DNA of 26,334 nt, from assembly GCA_049647585.1 (NCBI GenBank), contig JBARXY010000010.1, positions 1 through 26,334 of the forward strand. Reading direction: 5' to 3'. The notes under the pieces were generated by a model that was not told the origin of the DNA, did not search any database, and saw only the letters and a program-made list of their open reading frames with translations. This DNA comes from JAGQSZ01 sp049647585 (lineage in GTDB: Bacteria; Actinomycetota; Acidimicrobiia; Acidimicrobiales; Microtrichaceae). The translations under genes were made by a program, and so were the position numbers. Numbering within the stretch: the stretch's first letter is position 1; the number at the start of each line of letters is the position of its first letter. Positions 7,278-13,962 of this stretch are shown in pieces.

Positions 7278-9065
7278 TCAGACGAGTAGCCGGTGCGCCT
7301 GGAGTGGATCGGTGTCCGGATGGTCGACCCGCGAGTGCGTTCCCCGGCTCTCATCCCTGGCTAGAGCAGCGTTGACCAGTACCCAGCCGATCTCCGCAAG
7401 GTTCTTCAACTCCGCGACATCGACCCGAGTGGGATCCATAGGCGCCAATGCTTCCAAGGTTCTGGCGATCACCCATGAAGCACGATCAAGGGTCTCGGCA
7501 CTCCGCTGCACTCCGGCTTCGACCGACATCGTCAGCTGGAGTTGGTCACGAAGATCAGCGACCACCGCTGCGACGTCCAGCCCCAGATCCCCGTCATGTG
7601 CCACTGGACTTTCTCCACTCCCGGTGACCGGGGATTGACCTGACGCTGTCGGTATGTCTTCCACAGTCGGAGTTGCCGCTGGAGTTGCCGCTGGAGTTGC
7701 CGCTGGAGTTGCCGCTGACAGAACCGGTGGGATCTTCAGCCACACTCCGCTGATCTGGAACGAGATGTCGGTATGGCCGGGATTCGCTTCCGCTGAATGC
7801 GTGCCGTGCTCGGGCGTTTCGGAACCGAACTGCGGATCCAACACTGCCCGCATGGCTCCGGTTGGGCGCGGGCCGATCTGCCCGGCGCTGATGGCCTCGA
7901 CGGCCCTTGGACCGAACACCATTCCTTCGAGCAGCGAGTTGGAAGCCAACCGATTCGCTCCATGGACCCCGGAGCAACTCGTCTCTCCCGCAGCCCAAAG
8001 TCCGGGCAGCGAGGTCGCCCCGTCCAAATCGGTCAGCACACCACCGCACTGGTGATGAGCCGCCGGCGCTACCGGCAAAAGATCGACTCGGGGGTCCAGT
8101 CCGATCTGTTGAAGGTCGGCTGCGATAGTTGGAAACCGCTCCGCGAAATGATCCAGTCCGGTCGCGTCCAACCAAACATTGGTTGTTCCCTGCTCGATCA
8201 TCTTCGCCAGAATCGCTCGGGAGACCACATCGCGGGGCAGAAGTTCGTCGATGAACCGGTCACCGTTGGCGTCGCGCAACAGAGCCCCGTGACCCCGAAG
8301 TGCCTCGGACAGGAGCGGTCTCGGGATCGCAGGATGGTGCAGAGCCGTCGGGTGGAACTGGAAGAACTCAAGGTCCGCGACGGTCACGCCGGCTCGGAGC
8401 GCCATCGCGACTCCGTCGCCGGTTGCCACGGACGGATTGGTTGTTACCGCAAACAGCTGGCCGGCTCCCCCGGTAGCCATGAGGACATTGCGTGCCTTGA
8501 CATCGTGGAGCTGACCTTCCTGGTTGATAACCCGAGCGCCGACACAGCGGCCGTTGTCGATCAGCAGGTCGTGGGCGAAGGTGTGTTCATAGATCGCAGC
8601 TGCAGTCCGCCTCACTGCCACAACCAGAGCCCTCTCTATCTCAGCTCCGGTCGCTGCCCCACCAGCGTGGACGACTCTCGCGACGGAGTGTCCACCCTCT
8701 CGCGCCAATTCCAGGTTGCCCCGTTCATCACGGTCGAACTCCGCTCCCAGGGCGATCAGTTCCTCTACCCGTCGTGGGCCCTCGTCCACCAACACCCGCA
8801 CTGCATCGACGTCGCACAGTCCGGCACCGGCCGAGAGAGTGTCGTTCAGATGCAGGTCGATCTCTTCGGGGTCACCCGAAAGCGCCGCCGCCACCCCGCC
8901 CTGAGCCCATCGGGTGGTCGCCATGTCCAGGCCACCCTTCGTCAGCACACCGGTCCGCAGTCCGTGCTCGGCCGCTGCTCGGACTGCTGCTGAGAGCCCG
9001 GCGACTCCGGAGCCGAGAACCAACAGGTCCAGTTCGTCTGCCTCTGGATCCAGTTTGGAATTCAC
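7278..9065 (-). CDS. nadB: L-aspartate oxidase with a low-complexity insert
   Basis: FAD enzyme that oxidises L-aspartate to iminoaspartate for NAD synthesis. It has 595 residues. The dinucleotide-binding motif is GSGVAGLSAA (from 18), followed by TRWAQGGVAAAL and, in the active-site region, HGANRLASNSLLE (from 368). After the FAD/capping part the sequence changes into a Pro/Ala/Thr/Ser/Gly-rich linker (about 410-495) that includes four AATP repeats (451-466). The C-terminal helical domain then resumes (QRSAETLDRASWVIA, LKNLAEIGWVLVNAAL). The linker probably loops out and leaves the enzyme active. The GTG start overlaps the panC stop by 4 nt (GTGA). Confidence 0.95.
   Translation of the reverse strand: MNSKLDPEADELDLLVLGSGVAGLSAAVRAAAEHGLRTGVLTKGGLDMATTRWAQGGVAAALSGDPEEIDLHLNDTLSAGAGLCDVDAVRVLVDEGPRRVEELIALGAEFDRDERGNLELAREGGHSVARVVHAGGAATGAEIERALVVAVRRTAAAIYEHTFAHDLLIDNGRCVGARVINQEGQLHDVKARNVLMATGGAGQLFAVTTNPSVATGDGVAMALRAGVTVADLEFFQFHPTALHHPAIPRPLLSEALRGHGALLRDANGDRFIDELLPRDVVSRAILAKMIEQGTTNVWLDATGLDHFAERFPTIAADLQQIGLDPRVDLLPVAPAAHHQCGGVLTDLDGATSLPGLWAAGETSCSGVHGANRLASNSLLEGMVFGPRAVEAISAGQIGPRPTGAMRAVLDPQFGSETPEHGTHSAEANPGHTDISFQISGVWLKIPPVLSAATPAATPAATPAATPTVEDIPTASGQSPVTGSGESPVAHDGDLGLDVAAVVADLRDQLQLTMSVEAGVQRSAETLDRASWVIARTLEALAPMDPTRVDVAELKNLAEIGWVLVNAALARDESRGTHSRVDHPDTDPLQAHRLLV
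7669..7716. repeat. 12-bp minisatellite inside nadB (4 perfect copies)
   Basis: GGAGTTGCCGCT is repeated four times head to tail without mismatch (7669-7680, 7681-7692, 7693-7704, 7705-7716). On the nadB strand each unit adds the tetrapeptide AATP, so gain or loss of a unit keeps the frame. Perfect identity suggests recent expansion. Confidence 0.95.
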
Positions 9066-10024
9066 TTTCCCGCGCTTCCCTTGTCAGCCGATTCGCCGGT
9101 CCCGGCGGCGGCTTTTGTGGCGATTTGCCCGCCAGAATCGTGTGCGCTCCCTTGGTGGTCCACCACGGACCGTTCAACGACCGCGCGGTTGTCGATGAGT
9201 CGAGCCTTCGAAAATTGGATGGCGCCAAAGAGCCGGGCATCCAACTCGGCAATCTCTCTCGGTTGCAGGGTGTCTGGATCGGCCACTTCCACATAGTCCA
9301 GCGCTCCCAGCGTCTGGGTCTCAATGTGACGTTCCATGACTTTTTTGACCTGCGCCGAGGACCTCTCTCCGCCCAGGATCGCGTTGGCTCCAAGGCCCAG
9401 AGCTTCCCGCAGAATCGTCGCGACCTTCCGCTCCTCGGGACTCAGATACACGTTGCGACTCGACATGGCCAAGCCATCAGATTCCCGCAGGGTTTGGCAG
9501 CCGACGACTGCAACGGGAAACGACAGGTCTGAGGCCATCTGCCGGATTATCGCCAGCTGCTGATAGTCCTTCTCTCCGAAATACGCGCGATTCGGTTCAA
9601 CGATGTTGAAGATCTTGGCGACGACTGTGCACACGCCAGCGAAGTGCGTCGGCCTTGAAGAGCCCTCCATGACCGAGGCGAGCGCCGGGACCGCAACGGT
9701 TGTCAGGACCGAATCCCGTCCGTGCGGGTACATCTCGGTCAGGTCAGGGGTAAATAGGATCGAGACTCCGGCCGCTTCCGCCTTCGCTGCATCTCCGGCC
9801 GGGTCTCGTGGATAGGCGTCCAGGTCTTCACCCGCCGCGAATTGCAGCGGATTGACGAAGATTGTCGCAACGATCACGTCACATTCCGAAGCGGCCTGGC
9901 TGATCAGCGAAACGTGTCCATCGTGGAGGTAGCCCATGGTGGGAACCAGGCCCACCTCGGCACCGTTCTCCCGCTTCGTTTTCAGCAGCGCGCGCAGGTC
10001 TGCGATCGACGAGATGGTTTCCAC
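9062..10024 (-). CDS. panC: Pantothenate synthetase (pantoate-beta-alanine ligase)
   Basis: Joins pantoate and beta-alanine with ATP to give pantothenate. It is 320 residues, longer than the usual 280-290. The nucleotidyl-transferase motif is PTMGYLHDGH (28-37); VNPLQFAAGEDLDAYPRD, FGEKDYQQL and the KMSKS-equivalent MSSRNVYLS are all conserved. After the natural C-terminus (AIQFSKARLIDNR) there is a tail of about 35 residues rich in Ala/Gly/Ser. The GTG at 10024 follows a stem-loop 20 nt upstream, and no strong Shine-Dalgarno is visible. The stop overlaps the nadB start by 4 nt. panD and panB are not in the window. Confidence 0.96.
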   Translation of the reverse strand: METISSIADLRALLKTKRENGAEVGLVPTMGYLHDGHVSLISQAASECDVIVATIFVNPLQFAAGEDLDAYPRDPAGDAAKAEAAGVSILFTPDLTEMYPHGRDSVLTTVAVPALASVMEGSSRPTHFAGVCTVVAKIFNIVEPNRAYFGEKDYQQLAIIRQMASDLSFPVAVVGCQTLRESDGLAMSSRNVYLSPEERKVATILREALGLGANAILGGERSSAQVKKVMERHIETQTLGALDYVEVADPDTLQPREIAELDARLFGAIQFSKARLIDNRAVVERSVVDHQGSAHDSGGQIATKAAAGTGESADKGSAGK

Positions 10025-10043
10025 TGTCGGCAGCCTAGAACTC

Positions 10044-10090
10044 CCGACAATCGGTCAGGGCCAGCCGCCTTCGGACTGAACCCTGTCGGG
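10044..10090 (-). promoter_or_regulatory. Two-tier stem-loop in the panC leader
   Basis: On the minus strand, CCCGACA (10090-10084) pairs with TGTCGGG (10050-10044). Inside it a second stem pairs GG(T)TCAG with CTGACC around a GC-rich loop. The structure ends 19 nt before the panC GTG, so it could modulate translation or be a processed leader. It has no T-run and is not a canonical terminator. It matches no riboswitch class that I recognise. Confidence 0.4.
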
Positions 10091-10163
10091 AAACTTTGGC
10101 TGACAAAGCCTCAGGTTCGCTGCCCAAGCGGCCGATGGGATTGATAGTTCCGGCGGGAACCGC

Positions 10164-10198
10164 CCGATGCCCTGTTCCCCCCAGGAACGGGGCATCGG
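10164..10198. repeat. 15-bp stem-loop in the DUF2520-panC gap
   Basis: CCGATGCCCTGTTCC and its near-complement at 10184-10198 form a 15-bp stem with one T·G pair and a 5-nt loop (CCCCA). A smaller hairpin (GTTCC-GGCG-GGAAC, 10147-10160) lies just beside it. A TTTT run follows on the plus strand only, whereas the genes run on the minus strand, so it would not be a classical terminator for them. Confidence 0.6.
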
Positions 10199-10274
10199 TG
10201 CTTTTCCCACACGGGATCCACTCGACACCGTCTCAGCTACCCCGGAACGGCGCATCTGAGCGTTCAGGCAAAGC

Positions 10275-10321
10275 GAAGTGTCATTGGAACGGTCGCATTA
10301 CGACCATTCCAATAACACTTC
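10275..10321 (-). ncRNA. 47-nt long perfect hairpin (structured RNA element or palindromic repeat)
   Basis: Three arm segments (7, 7 and 5 bp) are separated by single mismatches, with a 5-nt loop at 10296-10300. On the plus strand both mismatches are C·A. On the minus strand the same two positions read U·G, so the minus-strand transcript folds into a continuous 21-bp stem with two wobble pairs. Minus is the strand in which the flanking genes are transcribed. The outer arm (GAAGTGT) is complementary to the ACACTTC of the adjacent 14-bp repeats. No T-tract follows. It may be a processing signal, a protein-binding site or a mobile palindromic element. Confidence 0.5.
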
Positions 10322-10389
10322 CCCAATAACACTTCCCCAATGACAGTCCGCGGTCGCACTTCCACGGTCGCACTTCCACGGTCGCACCC
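10309..10389. repeat. 14-bp-periodic tandem array with two unit types
   Basis: CCAATAACACTTCC occurs at 10309-10322 and 10323-10336, with a decayed copy at 10337-10350. From 10351 the unit becomes CGGTCGCACTTCCA (10351-10364, 10365-10378), with a partial copy at 10379-10389. The two types share CACTTCC and keep the 14-bp period across the switch. The array ends about 30 bp after the DUF2520 stop codon. With the three stem-loops it fills most of the 394-bp gap at 10025-10418, where I see no protein-coding gene. Confidence 0.8.
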
Positions 10390-10418
10390 GAAATCCGGCC
10401 GGCAGAAACTCAGGCCGT

Positions 10419-11207
10419 TCAGATTTCGGGCAACTCAAGTCCGATATCTGGGAACTCGCGTCCTGCCAGGGCTGCCGCCCGGCGTGCGAGAGCGAGATAG
10501 GCCTCACGTTCCCTAGCGGGTAGCGCTTCGAGGTGCCGTTCGACGGTGCCCCAGTCGCCCCTCGCCACCGGGCCGGTCAACGCAGCGCTCGGTCCGAACT
10601 CCGACACGTTGTCCAGAGCCAGCCGAGCCAGCTGCAGATACGCATCGAGTGGCACTCCGATTTTGTCCGCCACACTCTCGACCTGCGCCATGAGCGCCAC
10701 CAGATGGTTGGACGCAATTACACAAGCACTGTGATGCAGGACCCTGTCCGACTCGGCGACCACCACGGGGTGACCATCGAGGCTGGCCACAAGCTCGTGG
10801 CCGATCGGATCTCCGGACACGGCAAAATAGGCGCCACGCAGTAGAGCCGAGCCGGTGGTCGGATCCGCAAGCGGCACCAGAGGGTGTATCGATGCCCGGC
10901 GGGGGGCCGGCGCCAAGACATCCAGGCCGAGCGATCCCGAACAATGCGCGACCACTACCGAATCTGAAACGGTGATCGAGCGCGCCACATCGGCCACTAC
11001 GCGGTCCGGTACGCACAGCAGGACAAGGTCGACACCGTCAACATCCTCGAGTGCGGGAATCGCTCCATCGGTGGCCGACGTCTCGGCGGTGATCCGGGCG
11101 TGCGAGATCAACTCGACCTGCCAGCCCGCTCGTCGCAGCGCAAGATCGAAGGCACCGCCAGCTCGGCCGGCGCCGATGATCCGAACCGTCGGGGATATCT
11201 GGTTCAA
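10419..11207 (-). CDS. Rossmann-fold / DUF2520 reductase, probable ketopantoate reductase
   Basis: 262 residues: an N-terminal NAD(P)-binding domain (VRIIGAGRAGGAFDLAL at 8-24, then DLVLLCVPD and VVAHCSGSLG) followed by a helical C-terminal DUF2520 domain (HHSACVIASNHLVALM, LTGPVARGD). The SIHPLVPLAD strand is typical of this family. Members sit beside panC in many actinobacteria. A related enzyme, PanG, has been described as an alternative ketopantoate reductase, so reduction of 2-ketopantoate to pantoate is the likely role; this is inference from family and context. The TTG start at 11207 overlaps the folK stop by 4 nt (TTGA), which supports this unusual start codon. A repeat-rich gap separates it from panC. 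Confidence 0.82.
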   Translation of the reverse strand: MNQISPTVRIIGAGRAGGAFDLALRRAGWQVELISHARITAETSATDGAIPALEDVDGVDLVLLCVPDRVVADVARSITVSDSVVVAHCSGSLGLDVLAPAPRRASIHPLVPLADPTTGSALLRGAYFAVSGDPIGHELVASLDGHPVVVAESDRVLHHSACVIASNHLVALMAQVESVADKIGVPLDAYLQLARLALDNVSEFGPSAALTGPVARGDWGTVERHLEALPAREREAYLALARRAAALAGREFPDIGLELPEI

Positions 11208-11704
11208 AGCTCGCCGACGAGTTTGACCGATCCGTCGGCCATCTGGACGTCTGCTTCGGACACCAGATCCTCCGCAAGATCTCGCAACGGAGCGAGCACG
11301 AACCGTCGTTCCTTCCAGCGCGGGTGGGGAATCGTCAACTGCTCATCATCGACGTCGACTCCGTCCATCCAGATGATGTCGATGTCGAGTGTCCGCGCAC
11401 CCCACCGCACCGCCCGCACCCGATCCGCTGCTGTCTCGATCCGATGACAGATTCCCAGTAGAGCGTTCGGTCCGAGGGTCGTGGTCAACTCGACGATCAC
11501 GTTCAGATAAGGGCCTTGGCTGGGTCCTCCCACGGGATCCGTCTCGTAGACCGGTGAGACCGCCACCACGTCGGGTAACGATTCGATCGCCTGGCGGAGG
11601 TAGGCCCGCCGGTCTCCGAGGTTCGATCCGATCGAGAGGAATGTCCGGCGTGGACGCGGGTCTGGACCGCTCGTCGGCACCACTCCACGATCAACCCCAC
11701 TCAT
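11204..11704 (-). CDS. folK: 2-amino-4-hydroxy-6-hydroxymethyldihydropteridine pyrophosphokinase
   Basis: Transfers pyrophosphate from ATP to 6-hydroxymethyl-7,8-dihydropterin, the step before FolP. It is 166 residues from the ATG at 11704. HPPK motifs are FLSIGSNLGDRRAYLRQAI, SPVYETDPVGG, YLNVIVEL, the Mg-binding RTLDIDIIWMDG and IPHPRWKERRFVLAPL. The frame is open back to 11956, but that stretch overlaps folB and reads as non-coding Arg/Ser/Pro-rich sequence. The start lies 10 nt after the folB stop inside an 8-bp inverted repeat, and the Shine-Dalgarno is poor. The stop overlaps the DUF2520 start. Confidence 0.95.
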   Translation of the reverse strand: MSGVDRGVVPTSGPDPRPRRTFLSIGSNLGDRRAYLRQAIESLPDVVAVSPVYETDPVGGPSQGPYLNVIVELTTTLGPNALLGICHRIETAADRVRAVRWGARTLDIDIIWMDGVDVDDEQLTIPHPRWKERRFVLAPLRDLAEDLVSEADVQMADGSVKLVGEL

Positions 11705-11720
11705 GACTTGCCAGTCATGA
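11701..11720. repeat. Palindrome joining the folB stop and folK start
   Basis: TCATGACT-TGCC-AGTCATGA is a perfect 8-bp inverted repeat with a 4-nt loop. The folK ATG lies in one arm and the folB TGA in the other. In RNA it would hide the folK start in a hairpin that ribosomes finishing folB would open. This is a plausible coupling device, inferred from geometry only. Confidence 0.5.
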
Positions 11721-12107
11721 CGAGCGACGCCGGGAGATACGCACACCCGAAGTATCCAGCCCGTAGGGAACCGGTGGTCGCAACTTGTCGACGGAGACCT
11801 GAACGACCTCGATCCGCGCATCGAGGTCCAGGATCTGGCCGGCGATCTGAGCGGCCAGACGCTCCAGCAGTTGCGGCTTTGATTCGGCAACGGATTTGGC
11901 CACACGATCACAGACCGCTCCGTAGTCGACCGTGTCATGGAGATCATCGCTGACACCGGCCGCGCTCAGGTCGACCTGAAGCTCCAGATCGATGGACAGA
12001 GGCTGGGCCCGAGTCCGCTCCTCCGGAAGAACACCGACTATGGCGTTGTGCCTCAGCCCACGCAGACGGATGACGTCGGGGGGAAGCCCTGTGCTCTCTG
12101 ACGACAC
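11715..12107 (-). CDS. folB: Dihydroneopterin aldolase
   Basis: Cleaves 7,8-dihydroneopterin to 6-hydroxymethyldihydropterin and glycolaldehyde in folate synthesis. It is 130 residues. The opening segment is IRLRGLRHNAIVGVLPEER, which carries the pterin-binding glutamate region; VDYGAV holds the conserved tyrosine (Y62); LLERLAAQIAGQIL and VSVDKLRPPVP hold the catalytic lysine (K108). The GTG start is 11 nt after the preceding gene. The order folE-folP-folB-folK is conserved in actinobacteria, here with one extra gene between folP and folB. Confidence 0.94.
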   Translation of the reverse strand: MSSESTGLPPDVIRLRGLRHNAIVGVLPEERTRAQPLSIDLELQVDLSAAGVSDDLHDTVDYGAVCDRVAKSVAESKPQLLERLAAQIAGQILDLDARIEVVQVSVDKLRPPVPYGLDTSGVRISRRRSS

Positions 12108-12118
12108 GACTCGACCCG

Positions 12119-12757
12119 TCAGGAAGGTTCCGGGCGCTCGGCCTGCTCGGGCTCGGAGGATTCCGCCCCAATATCCGTCGCCGGGCCAGTCTGGTCAGCT
12201 TGGGCGGAAGTCCCACCACCAGCGGCAACGGACTGCCTCGCAAGTTCGGCCTGTTCGAGCAGACGAGCAGCTTCGCCAACGATGTGGCGACCATCGGCGC
12301 CGATCTGGCGCCCAGCGATGTGCTCGGTGAGCGCAATCGCCTTCGGCGGTTCGGTGACCATCGAGTTCCAGACGAGATAGCCGGCCAGAAAGCCGATCAG
12401 GCGGTCCGACAACTCATCCTGGTGAAAGATCAGGCGCTTGCGTTCGGTCAGCAGCCGGCGAAGCTCGGTGTAGGACTGCTGCAGGTATCGGGGAAGATCC
12501 TCGCCGCTGGCCAGGGGCCAGTGGCGCCACTTGACCCCCAGTTCGTCATAGCTGTGCAGATTGTTCGGCGCCGCCGATACCGAGATCACCAGATCAAAGG
12601 CCTGTTCACGAATCCAGATGATCTCTTCTTGGCGGCGAACCTTGCGGTGGTTCGCCCCGAAACCGCCGGGCCGTTCGCAGATGGCCAGCTGATCCTTGAT
12701 CACCCAGTGGAAATGACGGGGCTGGATGCCCTGCGCCCATTTGCCTTTGGCTGCCAT
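12119..12757 (-). CDS. Phosphatase-like protein with altered P-loop (candidate pseudophosphatase)
   Basis: 212 residues, ATG start with AAGGTGA upstream. The N-terminal 130 residues resemble a dual-specificity / tyrosine-phosphatase fold. They have an opening WVIKDQLAICERPG strand-turn, the strand FDLVISVSA, then RHWPLASGEDLP where the general-acid loop would be, a helix, and the strand LIFHQDELSDRLIGFLAGYLVW. That last segment is where the HC(x5)R P-loop is expected. The pattern here is H112-Q113-x5-R119: histidine and arginine are kept but the nucleophilic Cys is Gln, and the glycines are missing. If the fold assignment is right the protein cannot be a Cys-based phosphatase. The C-terminal 80 residues contain a helix and then an Ala/Gly/Glu/Pro-rich tail. 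Its place between folP and folB suggests a link to pterin metabolism, but no function is known to me. Confidence 0.6.
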   Translation of the reverse strand: MAAKGKWAQGIQPRHFHWVIKDQLAICERPGGFGANHRKVRRQEEIIWIREQAFDLVISVSAAPNNLHSYDELGVKWRHWPLASGEDLPRYLQQSYTELRRLLTERKRLIFHQDELSDRLIGFLAGYLVWNSMVTEPPKAIALTEHIAGRQIGADGRHIVGEAARLLEQAELARQSVAAGGGTSAQADQTGPATDIGAESSEPEQAERPEPS

Positions 12758-12779
12758 ACGTCACCTTCTAGGGGAATTT

Positions 12780-12841
12780 CCGACGCCTTGTCGGATTCAA
12801 TCGCGCAAGTTCGTGCTCTGAGCCGCTCTCATCACGAGCGG
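12780..12841. repeat. Two small hairpins in the folP-to-12757 gap
   Basis: CCGAC-GCCTT-GTCGG (12780-12794, flanked by GAAT/ATTC) and CCGCTC-TCATCAC-GAGCGG (12823-12841) lie in the 117-bp gap downstream of folP. Neither is followed by a T-run on the minus strand, so they are at best weak terminators or mRNA-stability elements. Confidence 0.35.
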
Positions 12842-12874
12842 TCTAGAGGCGTCAATGCCTGATCGTAGAGGATG

Positions 12875-13951
12875 TCACCGACCCGGGATGCTCCCGGAGA
12901 TCACGGCGACCGCCTGAGCGGTCGCGTCCACGTCGTGAACCCGCACCATTTTGGCACCCTTGAGCATCGCCCAAGTCGCTGTGGCGAGTGAGGCATCGAG
13001 CCGACTCGGGACGTCCGATGGGGCGGGAGAAGTCGAATTCTCAGTCTCCACCGCCGTGCCCTTTGCGACGGTCGAGCCCGACCTGACCGGAGGATGCAGC
13101 GGTGCCAAATGTGCGTCAGAGCGAGCCGTTAGCTCGCCCAAGAACCGCTTCCGGCTGGTCCCTATCAGTACTGGAAACCCCTCCGCCACGATCTCGTCAA
13201 GGCGACTCAGCAGCTCCATGTTGTGAGCAATGGTCTTGCCGAAGCCGATTCCCGGGTCGATCCAGATCTCTTTCACTCCAAGCCTGACCGCCTCGCTGGC
13301 GCGCTCGACAAGGAATGCCTTGACGTCGTCGACCACGTCGTCATAAAGAGGTGAGGCCTGCATCGTGCGTGGGTCCCCGAGCATGTGCATGGCGACCCAT
13401 CCGACGCCGAGTTCTGCCGCGGTGGTTGCAAGTGTTGCGCTGACGTCATTGATCAACGTCGCTCCCGCGCCAACTGCCCTGCGCGCCGTGTCGGCATTTC
13501 GCGTGTCTATCGATATGCGGACGGCTGATCTGGGCCCGAGCGCTATCGGCCTCACCGATCCTGACCCGACCGATCCGGACCCGGCCGATCCTGACCCGGC
13601 CGATCCGGACCTGACCGATCCGGACCCGGCTGATGGCGGACCAGCGTTCGATGACGTCGAGCCCAGCATTTCGATGATGCCTTCGATGACCGGAATGACC
13701 CGCCGTTGCTCATCGAGAGGGTCCACCGGCTGTGCTCCCGGGCGGGTCGACTCACCACCGACGTCAATTACGTCAGCACCTTGTTCGACCATCTCGCGAG
13801 CCCGGAAAATCGCTGCGGCCGTGTCGAAATGCTGCCCGCCGTCCGAAAAGGAGTCCGGAGTTACATTCAGCACGCCCATGACCCGGGTCGCGTCAATTTC
13901 GACAGCCGCCGCTGGAGGCAGCGGCTGAGCCTCCGACTCTGGGCCTGTCAC
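12875..13951 (-). CDS. folP: Dihydropteroate synthase with two low-complexity inserts
   Basis: Condenses hydroxymethyldihydropterin pyrophosphate with p-aminobenzoate. From the GTG at 13951 it is 358 residues, against the usual 270-290. Conserved DHPS segments are VMGVLNVTPDSFSDGG (24-39), DVIDVGGESTRPGA, SIDTRN, LINDVSA, the pterin-site DPGIGFGKT, GTSRKRFLG and VRVHDV. The excess length is a Gly/Ser-rich insert after the second helix, before RISIDTR (encoded by the 15-bp repeats), and a Ser/Pro/Thr-rich insert between GTSRKRFLG and LATATWAMLKGA. The frame is open to 14089, but that part overlaps folE and looks non-coding. The 13951 GTG lies 12 nt after the folE stop and gives a normal N-terminus; a CTG at the stop overlap is the alternative. 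Confidence 0.93.
   Translation of the reverse strand: MTGPESEAQPLPPAAAVEIDATRVMGVLNVTPDSFSDGGQHFDTAAAIFRAREMVEQGADVIDVGGESTRPGAQPVDPLDEQRRVIPVIEGIIEMLGSTSSNAGPPSAGSGSVRSGSAGSGSAGSGSVGSGSVRPIALGPRSAVRISIDTRNADTARRAVGAGATLINDVSATLATTAAELGVGWVAMHMLGDPRTMQASPLYDDVVDDVKAFLVERASEAVRLGVKEIWIDPGIGFGKTIAHNMELLSRLDEIVAEGFPVLIGTSRKRFLGELTARSDAHLAPLHPPVRSGSTVAKGTAVETENSTSPAPSDVPSRLDASLATATWAMLKGAKMVRVHDVDATAQAVAVISGSIPGR
13555..13629. repeat. 15-bp minisatellite inside folP (5 copies)
   Basis: Five units of CCGATCC-T/G-GACC-C/T-G-A/G follow one another (starts at 13555, 13570, 13585, 13600, 13615). On the folP strand they encode repeating Ser/Gly/Ala/Val pentapeptides. The unit is a multiple of three, so copy-number change preserves the frame. 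Units differ at only three positions. Confidence 0.93.
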
Positions 13952-13962
13952 AGCGACGATTC

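Noticed and set aside
7797..8993. 398-codon open frame on the plus strand opposite nadB
   Set aside because: Antisense shadow of nadB with no recognisable motif or ribosome-binding site.
10309..10389. CRISPR-like array
   Set aside because: 14-bp units run head to tail without spacers and no cas genes are present.
13365..13928. Plus-strand frame with a DP-rich repeat (antisense to folP)
   Set aside because: The repeat peptide is only the other-strand reading of the folP minisatellite; folP itself is clearly coding.
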